In this document: piece by piece, positions 21,901 through 34,677 of the stretch
How positions within the stretch are numbered: the first letter of the stretch is position 1
How the letters are laid out: each line of letters starts with the position of its first letter
NCBI GenBank assembly: GCA_033961575.1
Contig: CM066736.1
Location: 7,411,501 to 7,475,500, forward strand
Reading direction: 5' to 3'
DNA from: Aselliscus stoliczkanus
Taxonomy: Eukaryota > Chordata > Mammalia > Chiroptera > Hipposideridae
DNA: 64,000 bases
Notes under the pieces: model-generated
What the model saw: the letters and a program-made list of their open reading frames with translations, nothing else
Database searches by the model: none
What the model was told of the DNA's origin: nothing
Program-made: the position numbers and the translations under genes

Positions 21901-24900
21901 AGTGGAATTTTCTCTTTAGTTTGACTTTGTTGAGGTGGGGGGTGGAGTGAGGAGAGGTACAGTTAAGCTGGTTATTGCAGTCTTTACACATGTTACATAG
22001 ATTTAAGTTGGAGCCAGGAGTGGATCCCATACAGATGCAAATCCTCTCCCAAGTCACAGGGCCTGCACTGGGCCAAGTAAATAGCAACATTGAAAGTGGC
22101 ATGCATAGTAAATGTATAGCAAGCAGAATCATTAAGGCCTGGTGGAAAGGAAGCAGAGAAAGAAAAGCTTTCAAAAAGGCCTGAACTGGGCCGGCCGAGT
22201 GGCGCGGTGGTTAAGCGCTGGCTTGGGAAGCCAGCGGCCCCGGTTCGGGTCCCACATATGAGGGTCAGTGACACTGCCCTCAAAACAAAACAAAACAAAA
22301 CAAAACAAAAAGGCCCGAGCTAAATTACTTGTTAAATCAAATTATACCAGAGATTCAAATCTCAAAATAGAAGATATATAGTGCCACCATTACAATCTCG
22401 TCTTAACAAATGGGTGCCATTTATGCAACTATCTTTACAATTTGTGCTCCAGGAGCAAGGACTAGGAACCCAGTATTTCCACTCAACAGGGCCTTTTGGC
22501 AAAGAATTTGGGAGTTAGTGTGAGTGGGAATGTGGGGATACGCCGAAATGCTCAGATTGGCCAAGGGAAGAGATGGCAGCAAGACAGAGGCTGCCAGACT
22601 CTAAGCCCATAGGGACATGGACAAGTTGAAACTGCCTGGTTGGCAAAGAGTAGAACCAACTCTCCCATCTTGGAGGTGGTAAAAACCGAGGAATGCAAAA
22701 CGAAAGGGCCTAGAGAATGGGGAGAAAAGGCGGGTGCTGGAGTCAGGTGCCAGGATGTTGCCAGCAAGTCTGGGGAAAGTGACTGCCCTTGGCTTTAATC
22801 CAAACCTATGGCAAGGTTCCTAGATAATTATTGGGGAGTGTGAATGTGTGTGACCTATGTTTACCCCGAAATTTTCTCCATGGGGACCTTTAATACAAAA
22901 GATAGCATCTGCCTTCTATTGGATATAAGCTACCTAACTGCCACTGAAAAAGCAAATGCCAGCAGGAATCACTCCAGGGTAGAAAACCACAGCATTCCTC
23001 ACTCACTCTTGGGCAAAATAACACATTCAAGAGATGTAGGTTTCCTAGTAACTGATTCCTAATTGTTTCGTGCATCAAAGCTGGAACTAAAATCTTTCCA
23101 GAGTGTGTTTGTGTCCTGACTCCTTAAATTTGAGCTACTGAACGTTATTTCACCTTTTATAAGGGACCTTGGGCAGAAAATGATTGTCCATTGCCATGGG
23201 GTGGAGGTGACACCGGAATATGGCTTGTCAGGGTCCTGCGGCCCTGCTTCCAAAGCTCTGCTGTCCCTGCCCCAGCTTCTAGGCCATCCCCCAACCCCCT
23301 AAGTTTCCATTTGCAGTTCTCCACCCGGGTCTGGAAAACAAGACACTAGTGGCAGCCAAGGATCATGTTGTTCTCCAACTCAGCTATTCTTATTTTTACA
23401 CTATAAGCTGCCCCAAGTTTGCAAAGATGGACATTTAAGGATGTTTGCTGCAGCATCACTGATGGGGAATAGTGAAAACTCGTCCTAAAAGTGCCTTTGT
23501 AGGAAATGGTGAAATCAACTGTGCTCTGGTTTGTATTGAGGAATGCTAACATTGCTTAAAATAACGAGGCAGGCATGCCTGTGGAATAGCATGCAAGATA
23601 AGAATCTGCTGCCAAGATAAAATAATCTGCTGCTGATAGAACCCTCCCTGCCCGCCACTGGCTGAGTTAAGTGTGTTATGTAAGTCAAGCTTTGAGTTTG
23701 GGGCAGGATGTTATGAAGCATTTGGCCTGGAGTCTGCGCTGTGAAAGTCCTCACTTGAAAGCAGAGCTTCTGAAAGGCTCCTGAAACAGTTCCTCCCACC
23801 TTCCTGGAGGGAGGGAGGGGAGACTATTGAAGTCTGGCTCTAGGAGGAAAATGTAACTTGAAACAGAAGGGAGAGTCCAGGTTCCTCCAAAGCCAGGATT
23901 ATTTTATCAATTAGGAGGGAGGAATTTGCTGGAGAATGACTCAGCAAATTCAGGACGGTGAAAAGTAGCGAGATGCCAGGACACCTTCTTCCCAGGGCTC
24001 TGGGAGGAAGGGGTAAGGACTGTGGGAATTTAGCCAGACTGACGCACCTCTATGCTTCATCCTTCCTGATTTTTGCAAAAGAACAATTAAAACTTTTTCA
24101 GGAAAAAAATTTACTTAGTATGCTGCTGTGCAGAGACCAACACAGAAAGAGACACACAGAGCTACCTGGCCCACGCTCTTAGAAACATTTCATGACAGCC
24201 ATAAAATCTGGAGTGCTGCTGCAGTGGTGGGACCACCTGGCTGCCCATCGGCCACTCGTGGCCTTTAAGCTTAAGGTGTTTAGTCTTAGTTGCGGGTGGG
24301 CATAGCCACCATCCCATGCGGGAGTCGAGCCAGCAGCCTTGTTAAGAGCACACGCCCTATCCACTGAGCCATCCGGGCAGCAGCTCAGCTCAAGGTGCTG
24401 AGTTCAGTCTTAGTTACCGGTGGGAGCAGCCCACCATCGAACAGGCAATCTTGTTACACCAGCTGAGCCATCCTGCCACCAGCTCAGCTCAGGCACAGCA
24501 TCACTGGCCCATGTGGAAATTGATCCTGTGGCCCTATTGCTCAGAGCTCCCGCTCTTAAGCTAACTCTTTTTTTTTTTTTGGAGAGCAGTGTCACTGGCC
24601 CACATATGTGGGACCCGAACTGGTGCCGCTGGCTTCTGAAGCCAGCGCTTAACCACCGCGCCACTGAGCCAGCCCTAAGCTAACTCTTAACCAACTGAGC
24701 CATTCGGCTGGCCCAAGAGCCTCTTACTGTAGGCTGCATAAAATGCCAAATCTGAGCTTGGGAAAGTGACCCGTGGTAGGCCCTTTCCCTGTTGGCCAGC
24801 CACTACTGTCGTCATCACAGCACTGCACACTCACTTCCATGCAAAGCTCAGCGCAAGCCTTTGGAACCGTCACCTGCCTCTTCATGAGGGGCTACTGTGG

Positions 24901-27900
24901 TGATTCCCACTTCATAGGTGAGGAAACGGAGGCGTGGAGAGGAAGTGCCCTGCCCCATGTGACACAACCAGAAACAGAAGTGCCTGGATTCCTCCAGGTG
25001 CTTGTCTCGAGCCCTGCTTTGGACCACTGAGCCGGCCCAGCCCTCCCCAGGCCCTGCTGGCCCCCACGTCTCTGGCCCCAGCATGAGCTAAGCTCTGGGC
25101 TTTTCTTGGTGGTTCCTTTTCATCAGTCAGGGCTCAAGTTAAAAGTCAGCTCCTCAGAGATCCCCCCACCCCATCATCACAGCTGAAGCTCTCTGACTTA
25201 CCCCCTTTGGCGCTCTCTCTGGATCCTGTTTTTCTCCTTTGCGCTTAACCATGGCAATCTGAGGTTGCCTTGTGTATTTGGTTGCTGCTTTATTTTCTGT
25301 GCCTACCAAAATGCCAGCTCCATGAGAGAAAGGGCCCTGTTGAGTTTGGTTTTCACTGCGTCCTCAGCCCTAGAGCTATGCCTGCCCACCGCAGGTGTCC
25401 ACCATAGGCCTGCTGAGTGGACAAGAGAATAACTTGGTCCTCACAACAGCCCCATGCACGTGTGTGGTGGAGGAAAGATGGCTGCTCCTCCCAAGGAGAG
25501 GTGGAGGCCTTCTCCCTTGCCCGAGAATCTGGTCAGGCCTGTGACTCACTCTGACCAATGGAATTTGGTGTCAGAAATGAGGCCATGTGACTTCTGAAGC
25601 TCGGCCTTAAGAAGCCTTTCACTTCTGCATGGCTCTCTTGGAATGCTCTTTCTGGGGAAGCCAGCCATCCTCGTGTGAGAAGTGTAACTAGCCCGAACCC
25701 GCCATATGGTCAGGAAGCCCAAGCAGCCATGGGGTGCCAGACACGCCACCGTGCACATCCAGCCCCCCTGCCCTCACTTCGCACAACATAAGCGAGCCCG
25801 GGCGAGCCCTGCCCAGCTGAGCCCACTCAGTGGACACCATTGTGAGAGAGAGTACTTAATCATTTTAAGCCCCCAAGGTTTGAAATGATGTTATACGGCA
25901 ATCCATAGAGACACTGATAAGGTAAGAATGCCCTCTTCATTTTTCAGATCAGAGAAACCAAGGCACTGAAAGGTCAAATGACTTACCCAAGGTCAGTCGG
26001 CAGAGTGGGCACTCCAGCGCGGATTTTCTCCAAGGTGTGTGGCCTTCACCTCGAGGCCACATCACTGAAACTAATTCGTATCTGTTCTGATTTTTTTTTC
26101 TTGTTACATTGCTGATTGTCAGTTTGGGGTTGAGAGCTGGTTCTGAGAACTTTCTGCCTTTTCATTGTAGATCTTCATAAACAATGAATGGCACGATGCC
26201 GTCAGCAAGAAAACGTTCCCCACCATCAATCCGTCCACTGGGGAAGTCATCTGCCAGGTAGCTGAAGGGGACAAGGTGAGAACCGGTGACTTACCTCGGG
26301 GCAGGGATGAGCAGGGTAGGATAGTTTCATTTTTTACTTTATATGTTTTCTTATGGTTGAAATTTTACTGTGTGTGTATTGCTTTCAAAACTAGAAATGC
26401 CAATTAAAATTTTTGAGTAAACGGATCCACAAAAACTCCTTGCAGACAAAGGTGCTAGGCTGTAACTGTGTTTACTAGTTCATAGAGTTGGAGGGAGGTG
26501 CACAGTTAGATGGAAATCTTGTTGACTAGATTTTGGGCCTCCTGCGAGCTGGCTTTGGTGTGGGCAATGTAATTTGTTTGAATTACATATACCTGTAGTA
26601 ATTCAATAGTAATAGTCATTTTAAAGTTTTAAAATTAGACTTTTCATGAAAATATTTCATTTTTAACATAGAAAAGGCATTAAAAATAATTCACGAATGG
26701 CTCATGCCCCCTGCTTTAAGACAGTATTCCACATTCGTGTGTGGAAGAGGCCTTGAAGCAGATGTGAATACTTGCCTGGTATTATTATAGGTTATTGGTT
26801 ATTGAACACATGGTAAATGTGTTCAATATTAGTGAAAACCAGGCTCCCCACCTCCTGCCACACACGTCCCTCCATGAAGAATGCTGGCTGGGTTGATGTT
26901 ACTGCTTCCTCTGGGAGAGGGAAGCTGGGAAAGCTTGCATTTCCGGAGACTGCCTGTTGTCCCAGAAGGAATGGTTAAGTTCGCAGGGCTTGCTTTCTTG
27001 GGAAGAGGGTGGGAATGGTCAGATTCGGAGTGCTGGCCCCGAGTGCCCCTCCCTCCAGTACTCTTCCGAGGGGTTTGAAATGACGGTATAGAAATGGCCC
27101 GTCAGGGTGTTGTCCCTTCCGTGACTCCTGGACAGGAGAGTGACGTGCGCCAGGCGGAGCCCTCGAGGAGGGGAAGAACCACTGAGGGCAGGCTCCTGCA
27201 CAGGCCTTGACTGAAGCCCGCAGGGGTGCGTGTGGCAACCGGCCGGCTGTATTTGGAGGTGGCTGTTGTTGAGAAGACCTAAACTGCTTCGGTGGGTGTT
27301 TTCCAGGAAGACGTGGACAGGGCAGTCAAGGCTGCCCGGGCCGCCTTCCAGCTGGGTTCGCCCTGGCGCCGCATGGACGCGTCGGAAAGGGGCCACCTGC
27401 TGAACCGCCTGGCCGACCTGATTGAGCGAGACCGGACCTACCTGGCCGTGAGTGCTCAGCCCCCTCCCTGCTCATCCTACATGGCGCGTGGGGTCAGAGC
27501 GTCCGGTGCACAGCCAAGAAGAGGCCGCACTGCTGACAAGTAACTGGTCAGAACGGCACAGGCTGGACACCTCTGGGGATGCCCCCGCACCACCCAGAGG
27601 AGCCTCTCAGCATCTTCTCTGATGCAGTGGATTTGGCTAAGGAAGGAGACTAGGGGAGATAGGGTAGCCTTCCCAGGAGAGAGACCCCCAGGGATGGATG
27701 GACAACTCTCCTGGAGCCCCCTCTGTCGTGGGCTTTCTTCTCCCTGGCTGCCAGAGATGGAAGCCACCAGGAGGTAATACACTGTCTTCTCCCCAATCCA
27801 TTCTGCACATAGCAGTCAGCGTGAACCTTCTAGAAGGCAAACTACACCATGGTGCTCCACTCTGAAGCCTTCCATGGTGTCTTGTAGCTTTAGGATAATG

Positions 27901-30900
27901 TCCTGTTTCCACTTCATGGTGTTTAAGGCCCTGCCTGGTCTAGCTCCATCTCCCAACTCATGCTGGGCTGTGGCCCTCACATACTCAGCTCAACTTCTTG
28001 ACTGTCAAGCTTCTCTGAGCATCAGAGCCTTTGTACATGCTGTTCCTTCTGCTTGGGGTGCTCTTCCCTTCACTGTCCTTTGTGCTTTATTGCCTAGCCA
28101 CCACCTCCACACCCTTCAGGGTCTAGCCTGAAGGGTGCTTCTGAGGTTGGAGTTTCTCGGACGAGGTGGAACAGCATGGCGCTCTCCTTTCTAGCGCTCT
28201 GAACACTTGGAATTGGACGCTTCGCTGGCTGTTTGCTCTGTAAGCTCCTTGTTCTCTCTCTCTTGCCTGGATCTGGACTAAGAGCAGATGCTCGGAAGTG
28301 TGTTTGTGAAATGACGGAATGAGAAGCTGGTGCATCATTCCTCCCAGCCCCTCCTCATCTTCCCCACCTTTGGAGAGGGAGGGGCAGTGGCCCAGAAATG
28401 CTGCAGACTTTCTGGGGCGTTCAGCGGCCACCAGCCCCCCTCAGTCCCTGCGGAGCCTCTGCTGCCGGCCAGCCCCTGGCTGCAGTTCATTCTTGCAGCA
28501 GCATGTGTGTGCTGATCTTGGTCTCTTTTCTCAGGCTTTGGAGACTCTGGATAATGGCAAGCCCTACCTCGTCTCCTACCTGACGGACTTGGCCTTGGTC
28601 CTCAAATGTATCCGGTGAGGACTCAGGCTTCCTGTGCTTTGGTTTGGCCATGCCAGAGGGGAGGGCGTACTGCTGGGGAGGCAGAAAGCGAACAATGTGA
28701 AAGGATCACAGAACTTGGAGAAACATGTTCTATGAGATTCCATCTCATGGGAACACCCCTCAATGCCGAAATTGTAGTTCTGTCATAAATGTTCTCTTGC
28801 TTCTTGAGACGGTTTTGGTAATGTAAGTGTTCGATTTGCCCACATCGTCTAGGTTATCTAACTATCTTGAGCGAGCTCTTAACCAGCTGAGCCCCTCGGC
28901 CGGCCCTAAATAGCTATTCTGACGCAGGCAGCACACGTGTAGTACAGACCTGGGAGAAAGGGAACGGTGATGCCTAACTTGTCTGCTTGGCAGCGCTGGC
29001 TGTTTCTCTCCCCAGGGTCCCAACCCGAGCTCACACCCAGCTCCACTTTGGTCTCGGGCTAACCTTGCCAGACACTCATTTCAGAAACCTTTGTTTTTCC
29101 CTGCATATTTCATTTTCCCCCCATATTTCCGTGCTTCTACTTCCCTGGAAAGGTCACCATCACATATGATAAACATATGCTGTTTTTTTCTCCCCAGTTC
29201 TAATTTGCTGTGCTTCTCTGCCATGTGTGCCCTGTGTGTCTAGGTAATAAGCTTTACAAGGGTTGGGGCCAAGGTGATGATTTGTTTTCTGATGATTGTT
29301 CAGTCTTAGAACAGTGCTTTACACACCGGAAGTACTGGCTCTTTGATGTCTCTGTACTTTTCACTAGATCCAGTCCATGGTTCTCATCTAACCTATGGCG
29401 CTGGACTGGTACAGCAGTCACAGTTTAATAAATTGGGATGTTTATTAAAAATACCAATTCCTGGGCATCACCCCAGAGAGCTGGATTGAGTAGGTTGGAA
29501 GCGGGAACTTGGAATTTGGTGTTTTTTATGAGCATCCCAGATGATTCTGAGACTTACAGGTTAGTTCCCCGGAGTGGATTATTGTGACTTAAGAATCCAC
29601 TTCTAGGGCCGGCCGAGTGGGTTAAGAGCTCGCTCAAGAGTGCGAGCTGAGCTCTGAGCAACAGCAGTTCGATGCCCAGCCTGAGCTGAGTTGCCGTTGA
29701 GCTGCCAACAGGTGGCAGGATGGCTCAGCTAAAAAAAAAAGAAGCCACTTCTTTCTGGGAACCAGCCAAGAGCCAGGGCCATTATCAGAAACACCCAGTG
29801 AGACAATTTGAGTCTTCTCTCTCTGCCAGCGTTTATAGGGGTCCCTCACAATCATTGATTAAACCTGGACTACTTTCTTTTAACTTCTAGTTATTATGCT
29901 GGCTGGGCGGATAAGTACCACGGGAAAACCGTACCTATGGATGGGGACTTCTTCAGTTACACCCGCCATGAACCTGTAGGGGTGTGTGGGCAGATCATCC
30001 CGGTGAGTGTCCGCTTCATAATAAATAAAGGAAGGTCGATCAGGAGTGCCTTGAGATGCGCTGTCTCCGACAGGCTCGTGGCACAGGTGACTCTGGGGTG
30101 ACGCCAAAAGGCGGCCGGGCTAGTGGCTGAGAACATGGGCTCTGACGAAGGCAACCTGGGTTCAGATCCCAGCCCTGCCACTCATGACCTCTGTGACCTT
30201 CGAGAGCCACTGTCCCCTAAGTCTGGGTTTCCTTACCTGAAAAGTGGAAGTGCACACAGAACCTGTCTTAAGGCGGGAGGCAGGCTTGAATGTGAGTTTT
30301 TGGTGAGATGCTACATACAGAAAAAGCCTCACGAATGTCAGTCACTCTTATTTCATCCACCACCTGCCTCGTCATCTGTCTTAAACCTACAGTTGAGTTG
30401 TGGGAGGAACACAGGGGCTCAGAGAAATTGCTGCTGCATCTCCTCTCCGGGGAGCTGCTTTCTGTGACTTGGGATTCAGGAGTGGCTGCTGTTTATTGCA
30501 GTGGAACTTCCCGCTCCTGATGCAAGCGTGGAAACTGAGCCCAGCCTTGGCGACTGGAAACGTGATTGTGATGAAGGTGGCTGAGCAGACTCCACTCACC
30601 GCCCTCTATGTGGCCAACCTGGTTAAGGAGGTGCGTGGCTGTCCATCTTGACCCCTAAATGCCCTTGTACAACCTTGCTCTAACGGGGCCCAAAAGAAAG
30701 GAGGTGTTTGTAGAGCAGGGGCTAGGTGCCCCCCTGTCACCACACTTCAGCCAGAGAGGCCCCATTTTACCTGTTTTCTTCCTTGGGCTTCATTTTTAAG
30801 ACCACTTTGAAGAATGAAAATTGTTCTGAGTAAATACCATGGCGGTGGGGCAACAGCCATAGGGAACTCTGGGAAATGGGTTCCTTGCTGTACCATTTGG

Positions 30901-33900
30901 AAGTCCTGAGTGGTACCCCATGGGACTGCTGCTGCTCCCCTGTGTCCAGGCATACTGCCTTAGCCTCTCTGGGAAGGGATGTGTGCTCCTCTTTCTAGGC
31001 TCTAGGGAGTGAGGAGAATGATGCCCAGTGTCCCCTGGCTGTTTGCACACAGGCTGGCTTCCCCCCTGGCGTGGTCAATATTGTTCCTGGATTTGGCTCC
31101 ACGGCGGGGGCTGCTATCGCCTCCCATGAGGATGTGGACAAAGTGGCCTTCACAGGTTCTACTGAGGTAAGGTGTCCCTAGGACCTCAAGCTTGTGGTGT
31201 GTCTGGCTCAAGGTCCCACTGTCCTGAGGACGATGCGTTGGAGATTAGCGTCTGGGTACTGCGTGGGGGTCCGTCCTTGGACTGCCTCTGAGTGGGTATG
31301 CCAGCAGCAACTACGCAGGGTTGAGCCCTTTGTAGGCTGACACTACAGTGGCTGTTGGGGTGCTGGCAGCCCATGTGGAATAAAGAAGCTGGACTGTCTA
31401 GACAGAGCTGACCACCTGCCCAAGGTCAAAGCACCTCGGCCACATCAGGCTCCTTGACCAGCACTGCCCCGGCGGTTAAAGAGCGTGGGTGGGCTTCTGA
31501 CAGATATGAGTTCAAATTTTGGCCTTGCCATTATGACATGGGGTGTTTCACTGAATGTCCGTGGGGCTCTGTTCATGGTCTCGAAATGACAGCGGCAGCA
31601 TCTATGCAGTAGAGACTGTCTGTATGGTGTAGTGGGGAAGATAATGGGCTTTGGAGTCAAACCAAGGGTGTCAGCAGCACGTAATAGCTGTGCCACCTTG
31701 GGCAAGCCATGTAGCCTCCTGCAGCCTGCCCTTGTCCAGCTATAAAATGGGGATCCTAACCACACTCACCTCGCTGGCGTGAGATCAGGCTTCTGAGGCA
31801 CTCTGCAGAGGCGGAGCCCAGAGTAAGCGAATGAGTGAGTGGGGAAAGGCCATGATTATGCTGCTCCGAGCCATGTCCTGGAGAGACAAAGACAAATAAG
31901 ATGCCTGTGACTCCTTAAATGTAATGAGCTTGAAAGCGGGGACATGATTCCTTCTGAACAGGTAGCTTTCTCTATCCCTGAATTCCTGGAAGGTTTCATT
32001 GCATGAGTTCAGGGAAGGCACCCTGAATAGTGTCATGAATGTCACCTTTAAACAGTGCCCCCTGAGATAAAGACAACTTCAGACATTCAGTTTGTCCGCA
32101 ATGACTTGGGTTGGGGGAAAGGGGGGCAGAACAGTGGCCACGATAATGCTGTCGGGCCCCTGGTTAGTTCTTTTGCTTAGTCACTGCCTAAAGGAATGCC
32201 TCAAGGGGATGCTGAGAATCTCACAGCAGGACAGTTTCCTGTGTTTATACAACAAATAAGTACAGGCTCTGAGAATATGGAAGTGAGAGGCACCCCACCG
32301 CTGCCCTCAGGGAGTGTGCTGAGGGGAGCCACATTCAAAACAGCGTGAGAAGGATGCAGGATAGTGGGTCTGAGTCGGTGCTGGACTGGGGTTGTCCCTG
32401 TGAACTCTGATTCCACATTTACCAGCTGTGTGACTTTGGGCAAGTGACTTGACCACTCTGAGCTGCAGCTCCCGCACTTCTTTTTTTTTTTTTTCTTTTT
32501 TTTTGAGGGCAGTGTCACTGGCCCTCATATGTGGGACCCGAACTGGGGCCGCTGGCTTCCCACACCAGCACTTAACCACGGCGCCACTCGGCCGGCCCCC
32601 GCACTTCTAAATCAAGAGCTACTTCTGAGGTCACTGTGAGGATAGGACTTAATGCACACAAAGCACTTAGCACAGTATCTGGTATGTAGGGGGTGCTTAG
32701 TATATGGAAGCCACTGATGTTGTTCTTGTCATTGTTGTCCTAGGAGCTCCGAGCGGTGGGGTAGTGATGGTGATGGTGAGTGGCCAGATTGGGCGACATT
32801 CTCCAGGCCTCTGATGATCCATCTGCTCCCTGGAGTCATGGAGTCCTTTTCTGTGCCTGTGAGGGCTCTTGGTTCTTTCTCTCCCCACCAAGAGCTTGTC
32901 TGTGTTTCTCCTTCCTTGCAGGTTGGCCACCATATCCAGGTTTCTGCGGGGCGCAGTAACCTCAAGAGAGTGACCCTGGAGCTGGGGGGAAAGAGCCCCA
33001 ACATTATCATGTCAGACGCTGACAGTAAGTTTTCAGAGGGAGGCGGCTGGCGCTGAAGGCAGCCACTGGGGTGCACACTGCGTCCCACGCAGTCCTCGTC
33101 GTCTGTCCCAAGGCATCGGGGAAGGCCAGGCTCCTCCACACAGCCCTCTGGCCGCATGCCCGGACATCTCCCTGCCTCTTGCCTCTGCTTTGCTGAGCTG
33201 CTTAGTGCCCCCGCCTGCCCCGTGCCTCAGGCTTTCTCTCAGACCAGACCACCTTTCCTCCATCGCATCCTGCTTGCTGGTCCTGCTGAGGAGCCCCCAG
33301 AATTGCTCGCCCTGGGGGAGCCTTCCCTGACCCCACCGCCCTCGGCTCCATTCCCACTGTGCCCTGTGACCTGTTCTTTGTGTCCGCCGCTCGCAGGAGG
33401 GAGGGGTCATGTCTCTTGTTCTGGCACAGGTCCAGCACCCTCCAGGCTCGATGCCGTTGGTGTGAGTGGGGTCAGGGTGGGCAGGCAGCCGCTGCTCCAG
33501 GGCTGTCACCTTCTCCTGATGGTCATCTTTCTGCCTCTCCAGTGGACTGGGCCGTGGAGCAGGCCCACTCAGCCCTGTTCTTCAACCAGGGCCAGTGCTG
33601 CTGTGCCGGCTCCAGGGTCTTTGTGCAGGAGGATGTTTATGCGGAGTTTGTGGAGCGGAGCGTCATCCGGGCCAAGTCTCGGGTGGTTGGGAACCCCTTT
33701 GACAACCAAACCGAGCAGGGGCCACAGGTAAGCAGCAGGATAGGTGGGTCTGGGTGTCCAGAACCAGGAGGGAGGAGCAGAGAGGGCCTTGAACTCGGAG
33801 TCAGGCAGGTGTGGCTTCTCGTCTTGGCTCTGCCCTGTATCAGCTGTGTGTCCCTGGGAAGCCACATGCCCTCTCTGAGATGTCATTCTCTCATCCGGAA

Positions 33901-34646
33901 CACCTACCCTTCCTGACTCACAGGTGGCTGTGAAGTGGAAATTAATGATGGAAAGCACTTTGTAAGTTACATACACATAATAAATAACTAGGAGTGTCAG
34001 TGCAAAGGGGATGCTTGATTCCTGGACCTTGGCCACCCAGAAATGCATCTTCCAGGAGGACACACGCGAAACTGTTAACCGTGGTTATGTCTGGAGACTG
34101 GGGTGGGGGCCATGGCATGAAGAGCGGAGGGGCTGTATTTCACTCTAGACTCTTTAGAGCTATTTGATTTAAAGAAAAAAATTTTTTTTTACCACGAGCG
34201 TGTATTCACTTTAATCAATAAAACTGTAGCCAGTGATGATGATAAGAAACACAGAACCTCTTCCCAGCATTTCCTCTTGCATCCGGGTCCCTTTTCTATT
34301 GGGTTGTCGGAAAAGTCATGACGTATTTTTTCTGTTTTTCGTTGCAAAAGTGCTTCATGACTTTTCTGACAACCCAATGGCATTTCCTTAGACCTGGCCT
34401 GCCCTGGACTCCCTCTCCACAGCGCCCTGCGCTGGCCTCCTCCAGGCTCCCCCTCCAAGGGACAAGGAGTCCGCAGGGTGAGGGAAGCTCCCACCTCCAC
34501 GTCCCTGCCCACGTGGCCCAGAGCCTACTTCTGGGGCCCACCGAAGCCTCTCTGCAGACTCACGCCTCCCGAGGGTTTCTGTGCTGTGGGTGTCCACTCC
34601 CCAGGCGCCAGGACTGGCCAAGGCATTGTTTTTAAAAATTAACAGA

Positions 34647-34677
<31 letters not shown>

